10,743 nucleotides of DNA from an uncultured Oscillospiraceae bacterium (GTDB lineage: Bacteria; Bacillota; Clostridia; Oscillospirales; Oscillospiraceae): NCBI GenBank assembly GCA_910579595.1, contig CAJTVM010000089.1, positions 1-10,743 of the forward strand. The letters are read 5' to 3'. The notes under the pieces were generated by a model. The model was not told the origin of the DNA and ran no database searches. It was given only the letters and a program-made list of their open reading frames with translations. Numbering within the stretch: the stretch's first letter is position 1; each line of letters begins with the position of its first letter. The translations under genes and the position numbers were made by a program. Below, one piece after another: positions 5,085-10,743 of the stretch.

Positions 5085-6218
5085 TCAGCCCAGCAGCGGG
5101 GCCGTCACCTGGCGCAGGTAGCAGCTCTCCGCCTCCATGGCGGAGAACATCCCCCGCAGGAAGGCGGCGCTCCCCGCGCCGCAGGACAGCTCCACAAAGT
5201 TCCCCCGCTGGGGGCTGAGCGCCTCCACCAGATCCGTGCCGGAGCGGTAGTCCTCCCCCCGCAGATCCCGGTTCCACAACGCGCAGCCCTCCTGAGCCAG
5301 CGCTTCCCGATCCCCGGCCTCCAGCGCGTCCGCGCTGACAACCACCGCGTGATACCGGGCAATCTCCGCCAGCAGGCGCCGTCCCTCCTTCAGCTGGGCC
5401 GCGCAGGTTTCCGCGTCCTCCCCGGTGAGGGCAAGCCCCACCGTGTGGCCCGCCGCCGCCAGCCGCCGCACCGCGTCCCCCTGGGCCGCCAGCTCGTCAC
5501 AGGCAAACAGGAACAGGGCGCGCTCCCCCCGTGTCTCCAGCAGCTGGGCAATCTCCACGCCCTGCTCCCCCCAGCGCAGGGCCAGCAGCACCTGCGCCTG
5601 GATGGGCGGGGCGGACGGCTCCCCGGACGGGGCCGGGGGGGGCGTTGTCGCGGGCGGGGCGGTTGGCTCGATGGAGTCCAGATATCCCCGCAGGCTGTTT
5701 TTCAGCAGCCCCTGGGCCGCGTCCACAAAGTCCGCGTCCTGGAGCACCACCGCGCTGTTGGTCACCCGGATCAGGGTTCCGTAGTCCGTGCGCACCCGGG
5801 AACAGCTGATGACGCCGAAAAAGCCGCACAGGTAGTCAATGGGCAGGAACGCCATGGAATTGCGCACCACCGCCCTGGCAGGCACCGGATTACCCTGCAA
5901 ATCATTGGCCGTGTTGTTCTGCACGTCGAACGCGATGCCGGTCTGTCCGTTGGACACCAGCACCGTCCGCCGGACAGGGCTGTACTGGGCGTTTACCCCC
6001 AGGCTGATGCCGCTGTCCTGGAGGGACAGCATGGTATAGGGCACGTACAGCACCCCGCCCATGACCATGGGCATATTCTGGGCGGTGGTTTCCAGCACCC
6101 GCTCGTTCACCGCCATGAGGTATACCGTGCCCGACGCGCCGGAAGCGGGCGCGGCGATGCCCAGCGCCAGCGCAGCGCACAGCACCGCCGCCAACAGGCC
6201 CCTTTTCCAGTGTTTCAT
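5085..6218 (-). CDS. Secreted protein: stalk-like N-domain plus degenerate NodB-like domain
   Basis: A 377-residue exported protein. Residues 1-28 form a signal peptide: a KHWKR charged end, then LLAAVLCAALALGIAA, with cleavage around the ASGA stretch. Cys14 does not fit a lipobox. Residues 31-155 resemble a copper-amine-oxidase-like N-terminal (stalk) region: VYLMAVNERVL, VYVPYTML written as GGVLYVPYTMLS, and NSMAFLPIDYLCGFFG. A Pro/Ala-rich linker spans 184-208. From about 209 the order matches a polysaccharide deacetylase (NodB) fold: QVLLALRWGEQ, ERALFLFACDELA (family KATFFV.g..), then AVRRLAAAGHTVGLAL (family VRRI..eGHEIGNHT). The catalytic DD is replaced by Arg215-Trp216 and the H-x3-H ligands are missing, so deacetylase activity is unlikely. 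ATG 6218 follows AAAGGAGG at seven bases. It is the last gene of the pheST-cinA cluster. The domain calls are by eye. Confidence 0.75.
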   Translation of the reverse strand: MKHWKRGLLAAVLCAALALGIAAPASGASGTVYLMAVNERVLETTAQNMPMVMGGVLYVPYTMLSLQDSGISLGVNAQYSPVRRTVLVSNGQTGIAFDVQNNTANDLQGNPVPARAVVRNSMAFLPIDYLCGFFGVISCSRVRTDYGTLIRVTNSAVVLQDADFVDAAQGLLKNSLRGYLDSIEPTAPPATTPPPAPSGEPSAPPIQAQVLLALRWGEQGVEIAQLLETRGERALFLFACDELAAQGDAVRRLAAAGHTVGLALTGEDAETCAAQLKEGRRLLAEIARYHAVVVSADALEAGDREALAQEGCALWNRDLRGEDYRSGTDLVEALSPQRGNFVELSCGAGSAAFLRGMFSAMEAESCYLRQVTAPLLG

Positions 6219-6241
6219 GCCAGCGCCTCCTTTTTACCGCG

Positions 6242-6434
6242 TTTTGCCCTCGCTCTGTTCCAAGCTCCCTCACTGTCCGCTTCTCCGCGCTTCTGCGTTG
6301 TCACGCTGCAAAGCGGCCAGGACGTTCGGTCGCTTTCGCTTCGTCTCGGGCAAAACACGCCCCCGCTGCGCGGCGGCGGGACTTTTGCCCTCGCTCCGTT
6401 CCAAGCTCCCTCACTGTCCGCTTCTCCGCGCTTC
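6242..6434. repeat. 52-bp direct repeat pair in the cinA downstream spacer
   Basis: Bases 6242-6293 and 6383-6434 match over 52 positions with one difference (T at 6256, C at 6397), offset by 141 bases. Each runs from TTTTGCCCTCGCT to TCCGCGCTTC. The second copy ends two bases from the cinA stop and the pair fills most of the 218-base spacer to the secreted-protein gene. The middle (6294-6382) holds GC-rich partial palindromes such as CCGCTGCGCGG at 6363-6373 and no open frame with a start. This looks like a dispersed intergenic repeat unit, not a gene. Confidence 0.85.
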
Positions 6435-6436
6435 GT

Positions 6437-7720
6437 TCAACCGTCCATAGGCCAGCTGTTGGCTGTGGGATCCAGCCCCGCCAGCCACCGCCTCGCCATA
6501 TCCAGGGCATGGTTGGCGGCCAGGTTCCGGATGCGGTCCCGCCGGGCGCGGGGACCGGTCAGGTTGAGCCGCTTTACCCACACGCCGCCGGGCGCGGCCA
6601 GGGCGGTGAACACCAGCCCCACCGGGTTGCCCCGCTCGTCGGGATCCGGCCCCGCCACCCCGGTGACGGACACCGCCAGATCGCAGCCCAACACCTTCTG
6701 AGCGCCCAGCGCCATCTGCTCCGCCACTTCGGCGCATACCGCGCCCTTTTCATCCAGAAGGGCCTGGGACACCCCCAGCACCCCCGCTTTGACCTCGCAG
6801 TGGTAGCTCACCACGCCGCCCTTGAACACCGATGCCGATCCGGGTACGTCGGTGACGCGCTTGGCAATCAGCCCGCCGGTGCAGCTCTCCGCCGTACCGA
6901 GGCTCAGCCCCCGGCCCCGGGCAGCGTCCAGCACCACCTGTTCCAGGCCGGACACGTCCGCGCCGTAGATCAGATCGCCCAAAACGCCCCGCACCTCGGC
7001 CTCCACGGGGACAATGAGCGCGTCTGCCGCCTGGGCCGTGTCCGCCTTGGCGGTGATGCGCAGCTCCACCTCCCCCTCCTTGGCGTAGGGGGCCAGGGTG
7101 GGATTGGCCAGCGCGTTCATCCGATCCCGCAGCAGGGCTTCCACCGCCGACTCCCCCAGGCCGAATACCCGCAGGGTACGGGAGCGGATCACCCCTTCGC
7201 TCAGCCGGGACAGGTAGGGTACGGCCCGCGCCCGGAACATGGGCAGGCATTCGCTGGGCGGCCCCGGGAGCATGATCACATATGTCCCATCCGCCTCAAA
7301 GGCACAGCCGGGGGCGGTGCCCCAGGCGTTGTCCAGCACTTCGCACCCCTCGGGGAGGTATGCCTGCTGGAGGTTGTTTTCCGTCATCTCCCGGCCGGAT
7401 TGGGCGAAAAAGCGGCGGATGCCCTCGGCGCACTCGGGGTGGAACACCATTTTCTTCCCAAACGCCTCCGCCAGGGTCTGTTTGGTGAGGTCATCGCAGG
7501 TGGGGCCAAGCCCGCCGGTGGTGATCAGCACGTCCGCCCGGCTTTTGGCCAGCTCCACAGCAGCTTTCAGCCGCTTGGGATTGTCCCCCACCACCGAGTG
7601 GTACAGCACGTTCAGCCCCAGGCCGGACAGCTCCCGGCTCAGCGCCTGGGCGTCGGAGTTGACGATGTTCCCCAGCAGCAGCTCGGTACCCACGGACAGA
7701 ATTTCTACGGTATGGCTCAC
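6437..7720 (-). CDS. cinA: CinA: competence/damage-inducible protein, nicotinamide-nucleotide amidohydrolase
   Basis: A 427-residue full-length CinA with both domains. The N-terminal MoaB/MogA-like domain (COG1058; ADP-ribose pyrophosphatase in characterised members) shows EILSVGTELLLG at 6-17, TTGGLGPTCDDLTKQ at 67-81 and LPGPPSE at 151-157. The C-terminal PncC domain deamidates nicotinamide mononucleotide in pyridine-nucleotide salvage. It shows AESCTGGLIAKRVT at 277-290, FKGGVVSYHCEVKAGVLGV around 299-317, SVTGVAGPDPDERGNPVG around 351-368, and the closing RARRDRIRN. The family usually has YSNE where YHCE appears here. The start is GTG 7720 with AAGGGGG eight or more bases upstream. The gene lies 37 bases downstream of pheT, so co-transcription is likely. 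In streptococci cinA is coupled to recA and competence; no such context appears here. Confidence 0.96.
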   Translation of the reverse strand: MSHTVEILSVGTELLLGNIVNSDAQALSRELSGLGLNVLYHSVVGDNPKRLKAAVELAKSRADVLITTGGLGPTCDDLTKQTLAEAFGKKMVFHPECAEGIRRFFAQSGREMTENNLQQAYLPEGCEVLDNAWGTAPGCAFEADGTYVIMLPGPPSECLPMFRARAVPYLSRLSEGVIRSRTLRVFGLGESAVEALLRDRMNALANPTLAPYAKEGEVELRITAKADTAQAADALIVPVEAEVRGVLGDLIYGADVSGLEQVVLDAARGRGLSLGTAESCTGGLIAKRVTDVPGSASVFKGGVVSYHCEVKAGVLGVSQALLDEKGAVCAEVAEQMALGAQKVLGCDLAVSVTGVAGPDPDERGNPVGLVFTALAAPGGVWVKRLNLTGPRARRDRIRNLAANHALDMARRWLAGLDPTANSWPMDG

Positions 7721-7757
7721 GAACTTTGCCCCCTTACGCGTAATTGTTCCCCACAGC

Positions 7758-10478
7758 TCAGCGCAGCACCGCGCCGCAGTCCTTTTCCAGCGTTTCCAGG
7801 ATGCTCTTCACATCCTCGTCCGCCTCCTCGCCGGTGAGGGAACGGTCGTCCGCCCGGAGTGTCAGGTTGAAGGCCACCGACTTCTTGCCCTCGCCGATGT
7901 TCTTGCCCCGGTAGATGTCGAACAGGGCGGCATCCTTCAGCAGGCCCCTGGCCCCCTTGCGGATGGCGTTTTCCAGCGCGCCGACGGTGACGGCCTCGTC
8001 GCACACCACGGCGATGTCCCGGGTGACGGCGGGGAACTTGGGCAGGGGGACATACTCTGGATCCGCCCCCTGGGCCAACAGCAGCTCATCGAAGGACAGC
8101 TCGGCGCAGTACAGCTCCCCGTCCGCTCCGAAGTTTTTCGCGGCCTGGGGATGGATCTGGCCGAATACGCCCACGATGTCGCTGCCGCTGTAGACGCAGG
8201 CGCAGCGGCCGGGGTGGTAGCTGGCGTCCTCGGTGCATGGCTCAAAGTGGACGTTCTGGGCGCGAATACCCTTCAGCAGCGCCTCAACGGCCCCCTTCAT
8301 GGTGAAGAAGTCCATGCCGTTTCCGTATGCGCCCAGAGTGAGGATCTGGGCCTCCATGGCCAAGCCGTCCTCCCCGCCGGGCATATAGATGCGGCCCAGC
8401 TCGTACAGCCACGCGGATTTGCTGCGGTTGTTGTAGTTGCGGGCCAAAACCTCCAGCATGGAAGGCAGGGTGGTGGTGCGCATAATGGAGGTGTCCTCCC
8501 CCAGGGGGTTCAAAATCTTGAAGGATTTGCGGTGGGCGTCCTCCTTGTCCCACAAAATTTTGTCATAAGCGGCGGGGCTGATGAAGGAATAGGTGATGAT
8601 CTCACTGTACCCGCAGGTGCGGCACAGGCTGCCCAGCTTGTTTTCCAGCTTCTGTACCGGGGAGTAGCCGCCTTGGGTGGTCTGGCCCCGCACGAGGGTG
8701 GTGGGGATGTTGTTGTAGCCGTGGAACCGGGCCACCTCCTCAGCCAGGTCGGCCAGACGGCGCACGTCCCCGCGCCAGGAGGGGATGACCACCTCGGCGG
8801 GGCCGTTGGGGAAATTCTTCTCCTTGGTAAGGATATTCACCCGCTTCAGCAGACAGTACATATCCACCGGATCGATGCCGGTGCCCAGCAAGGCGTTGAC
8901 CCGCTCCGGGTCCATGGGGACGGTCCAGGGCTGGGGAACGTTGTTGAGGATGTCGATGACGCCGTCCACCACCTCGCCCGCGCCCAGCATTTCCACCAGC
9001 TCGCAGGCCCGGTTGACGGCGGGCAGGGTGTTCATGGGGTCCAGGCCCTTCTCGAACTTGGCGGACGCCTCGGTGCGCATACCCAGGGCCAGCGCCCCCT
9101 TGCGGATGCAGGTGCCGTCGAAACAGGCGGACTCGAACACCACGTCGGCGGTGCCGGCCACGATTTCGCTGTTCAGTCCGCCCATGATGCCCGCCAGTCC
9201 CACCGCGCGGCCCTCATCGGCAATGACCAGGTGGCTGCCGTTCAGCCGGTGCTCCTTGCCGTCCAGGGTGGTGAGCATTTCGCCCTCGGCGGCGCGGCGG
9301 ACAATGATCTTGCCTCCGTTGACATAGCGGTAGTCGAAGGCGTGCATGGGCTGGCCGTACTCCAGCATGACGTAGTTGGTGATATCCACGATGTTGTTGA
9401 TGGGGCGCACGCCCATGGCGCGAAGCCGCTCCCGCATCCACTTGGGGGAAGGGGCGATCTTCACATTGCGCACCATCCGGGCGGTGTACCGGGGCACCAG
9501 GTCGGCGGCGGGGGTCTCCACGTCCAGCAGATCGGTGAGCACCCCTTCGGCCCCGCCCTTGACCTCCGGCTCGTGGAATTCACAAGGCACGTCGAAGGTG
9601 GCGGACACCTCCCGGGCCAGGCCAATGACGGACAGGCAGTCCGGGCGGTTGGGGGTGATCTCAAACTCCACCACATGGTCGTCCAGACCGGTGACGGGCT
9701 TGATGTCATCCCCAGGTTTGCAGTCCTCCTGGAGGACGAAAATCCCGCTGGGGCGGCAGTTGGGGAACTCCCGCTGCTCGGCGTGGAGATCGTCCAGGGT
9801 GCAGATGGTCCCTGTCTTGGTGTCATAGGCGACCATGTCGCCAGTGTGGATGTTCTGGCAGTTGGTGGCGACGATGGCGGCGGTGGGGCCGTCCTGCTCG
9901 GCATAGGACAGCGTGCAGCGCCAAGCGCCGCTCCCAGCGGCTTCGACGCCCGTCACTTCCGCCGCCACCACCGGGCCAAAGATCTTGTGCCCCGGCTGGA
10001 TATCGGCGGGGATGGAGGGCTTGGCCGGGTCGATGGGGCGGTAGTCCCCCAGGATGGCGGCGGGGGTGATGGCGGCGTAGGGGAAGTCCCGCTCGTCCAG
10101 GCCCAGCTCGGGCAGGGAACACAGCATCCCCTTGGACTTGACCCCCCGCAGGTTGCCCCGGGTGATGTGCACCCCGCCGGGGAGCCAGGAGTTGTCCTTG
10201 GCCACCGGCACCAGGTCGCCTGCATGGATGTTCCAGGCCCCGGTGACGATCTGGACGGGCCCGTCCTGACCCACATCGATCTGGCAGATCCACATATGGT
10301 CGGAATCGGGATGGCGCTCCATGGACAGGATTTTGCCTACCACCACGTTTTTGATCTCCGCCCCTAAATCGGCGGTACCTTCCACTTTCGAGCCGGACAG
10401 GGTCATGGCCTCGGCGAAGGTCTTGTCGTCAACGTCTATTTGGACGAACTCATTGAGCCATTTTCTGCTCAGGTTCAT
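7758..10478 (-). CDS. pheT: Phenylalanine--tRNA ligase beta subunit, with extra N-terminal OB-like repeat
   Basis: The beta chain of the alpha2-beta2 phenylalanyl-tRNA synthetase, which recognises tRNA-Phe and edits misacylated products. It has 906 residues, about 100 more than the usual bacterial 790-810. Order: N-terminal MNLSRKWLNEFVQID, OB-fold tRNA-binding domain (about 41-133), an extra OB-like copy (about 165-250), and the junction EFEITPNRPDCLS (271-283). The B3/4 editing domain (about 328-505) contains NNIVDITNYVMLEYGQPMHAFD and RTEASAKFEKGLDP. The B5 domain (about 517-592) includes IPSWRGDVRRLADLAEEVAR. The inactive catalytic-like core spans 600-810, and the anticodon-binding ferredoxin-like domain begins with KFPAVTRDIAVV at 814. 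The B3/4, B5 and anticodon domains look intact. ATG 10478 has AAGAGGGG eight bases upstream. It is preceded by pheS and a 117-base repeat-filled spacer, and followed by cinA. Confidence 0.97.
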   Translation of the reverse strand: MNLSRKWLNEFVQIDVDDKTFAEAMTLSGSKVEGTADLGAEIKNVVVGKILSMERHPDSDHMWICQIDVGQDGPVQIVTGAWNIHAGDLVPVAKDNSWLPGGVHITRGNLRGVKSKGMLCSLPELGLDERDFPYAAITPAAILGDYRPIDPAKPSIPADIQPGHKIFGPVVAAEVTGVEAAGSGAWRCTLSYAEQDGPTAAIVATNCQNIHTGDMVAYDTKTGTICTLDDLHAEQREFPNCRPSGIFVLQEDCKPGDDIKPVTGLDDHVVEFEITPNRPDCLSVIGLAREVSATFDVPCEFHEPEVKGGAEGVLTDLLDVETPAADLVPRYTARMVRNVKIAPSPKWMRERLRAMGVRPINNIVDITNYVMLEYGQPMHAFDYRYVNGGKIIVRRAAEGEMLTTLDGKEHRLNGSHLVIADEGRAVGLAGIMGGLNSEIVAGTADVVFESACFDGTCIRKGALALGMRTEASAKFEKGLDPMNTLPAVNRACELVEMLGAGEVVDGVIDILNNVPQPWTVPMDPERVNALLGTGIDPVDMYCLLKRVNILTKEKNFPNGPAEVVIPSWRGDVRRLADLAEEVARFHGYNNIPTTLVRGQTTQGGYSPVQKLENKLGSLCRTCGYSEIITYSFISPAAYDKILWDKEDAHRKSFKILNPLGEDTSIMRTTTLPSMLEVLARNYNNRSKSAWLYELGRIYMPGGEDGLAMEAQILTLGAYGNGMDFFTMKGAVEALLKGIRAQNVHFEPCTEDASYHPGRCACVYSGSDIVGVFGQIHPQAAKNFGADGELYCAELSFDELLLAQGADPEYVPLPKFPAVTRDIAVVCDEAVTVGALENAIRKGARGLLKDAALFDIYRGKNIGEGKKSVAFNLTLRADDRSLTGEEADEDVKSILETLEKDCGAVLR
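9729..9986 (-). other. Extra tRNA-binding (OB-like) domain copy inside PheT
   Basis: Residues 165-250 of PheT repeat the pattern of residues 41-133. W63/C65 match W186/C188, QDGP 71-74 matches QDGP 195-198, and IV 77-78 matches IV 202-203. NIH-x-GD 83-88 matches NIH-x-GD 209-214. GMLCSLPEL..DERDFP (117-133) matches GTICTLDDL..EQREFP (223-239). The second copy is about 20 residues shorter between V216 and G223, where the first has the loop KDNSWLPGGVHITRG. This explains the excess length of the protein. Confidence 0.8.
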
Positions 10479-10512
10479 AATGAAAACCCCTCTTAATTAT
10501 ATTATCGTAGGA

Positions 10513-10586
10513 GCGAAACGCAGTTTCGCGGTCAAAGTTCTTTTTGGTTCCTTTTTCTTTCAAGAAAAAGGAACGCCGGTCCGGCG
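10513..10586. repeat. Cluster of three palindromes between pheS and pheT
   Basis: Three inverted repeats lie in a row: GCGAAAC-GCA-GTTTCGC (10513-10529); a 28-base palindrome at 10547-10574 with arms GTTCCTTTTTCTT and AAGAAAAAGGAAC and a TC loop; and CGCCGG-T-CCGGCG (10574-10586), sharing one base with the second. They occupy most of the 117-base spacer. The arrangement looks like a dispersed REP- or MITE-like intergenic element inserted within the operon. I cannot see another copy in this window. Confidence 0.75.
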
Positions 10587-10595
10587 AGGACGCCC

Positions 10596-10743
10596 TTAAA
10601 ACTGCTCCAGGAAACGAATGTCGTTCTCGAAGATCAGCCGCACGTCATCAATCTTGTAACGCAGCATGGCCAGCCGGTCCAGGCCGAAGCCGAAGGCCCA
10701 GCCCGACCACTCGTCCGGGTCGATGCCCGCCATCTCCAGCACA
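10596..10743 (-). CDS. pheS: Phenylalanine--tRNA ligase alpha subunit, C-terminal part
   Basis: Only the last 48 or so codons are in the window; the gene continues past the right edge. The frame reads VLEMAGIDPDEWSGWAFGFG, then LDRLAMLRYKIDDVRLIFEN and DIRFLEQF, ending in TAA 10598-10596. This is the conserved motif 3 end of PheS (GxGxxRxxM...DIR....ND.RFL.QF), which forms part of the ATP site of the catalytic subunit. The order pheS-pheT on one strand is the standard bacterial arrangement and supports both calls. Confidence 0.95.
   Translation of the reverse strand, partial: VLEMAGIDPDEWSGWAFGFGLDRLAMLRYKIDDVRLIFENDIRFLEQF

Noticed and set aside
6242..6434. CRISPR array
   Set aside because: There are only two copies, 52 bp long, with an 89-bp middle containing palindromes, and no further spacing pattern or cas genes.
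5070..6701. Plus-strand open frame of 543 codons opposite the secreted-protein gene and the end of cinA
   Set aside because: It is an antisense shadow rich in Arg/Pro/Gly that crosses the direct repeats. The minus-strand gene has a signal peptide and a perfect ribosome binding site.
7239..10367. Plus-strand open frame of 1042 codons opposite cinA and pheT
   Set aside because: The opposite strand encodes unmistakable CinA and PheT. The long antisense frame follows from GC-rich third positions, and its translation is low-complexity Gly/His/Ala/Val-rich with no recognisable domain.

Overview
The window looks like a chromosomal segment from a GC-rich gut-type Firmicute. Clostridia, probably Oscillospirales/Oscillospiraceae, is my inference. 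It rests on strong AGGAGG-type ribosome binding sites, sigma-A promoters with 17-base spacers, a CinA of the fused type, a ThiI without a rhodanese domain, and GC-rich third codon positions that create long spurious antisense frames. Most of the window is housekeeping core genome. Two visibly AT-richer pieces, about 1-1060 and about 4340-5080, look like accessory sequence.

Layout from left to right. At 1-240 a minus-strand gene appears to begin just off the left edge, since only its ribosome binding site is inside. A minus-strand YdcF/DUF218 gene follows (275-874). A divergent promoter then leads to a short sigma-70-region-4-like HTH gene (1060-1307) that is broken by a single missing base and is followed by a textbook terminator. 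This accessory block ends at a minus-strand tRNA-Leu(CAG) gene (1523-1609). The block lies on the 3' side of the tRNA, a common integration position. The tRNA has a consensus promoter and sits divergent from secG (1823-2059), which has its own promoter and terminator.

A plus-strand operon follows: a small Arc-like ribbon-helix-helix protein, a ComF-family phosphoribosyltransferase whose GTG start overlaps the upstream stop, and thiI (4-thiouridine/thiamin sulfur transfer). It ends in a strong terminator at 4302-4335. Two small minus-strand genes of unknown function (4337-4606 and 4628-4909) converge on it. They lie downstream of a near-consensus promoter at 5022-5050, but the first ribosome-binding-site/ATG pair after that promoter opens a frame of only two codons.

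The right half is one minus-strand gene cluster read pheS (C-terminus only, at the right edge) - pheT - cinA - secreted protein (5085-6218). PheS and PheT form the phenylalanyl-tRNA synthetase. CinA is a NMN deamidase/ADP-ribose-pyrophosphatase-type protein. The last gene encodes an exported protein with a copper-amine-oxidase-like N-terminal region, a Pro-rich linker and a NodB-like C-terminal region that has lost its expected metal ligands. Repeat-rich spacers interrupt the cluster: a run of three palindromes between pheS and pheT, and a 52-bp near-perfect direct repeat between cinA and the secreted-protein gene.

I see no CRISPR array, intact transposase, integrase or toxin-antitoxin pair, and no convincing new multi-gene system. 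The most noteworthy points are an internal duplication of the OB-fold tRNA-binding domain in PheT, the apparently inactive NodB-like domain, the one-base-broken sigma-like gene, and permuted inverted repeats immediately 3' of the tRNA.
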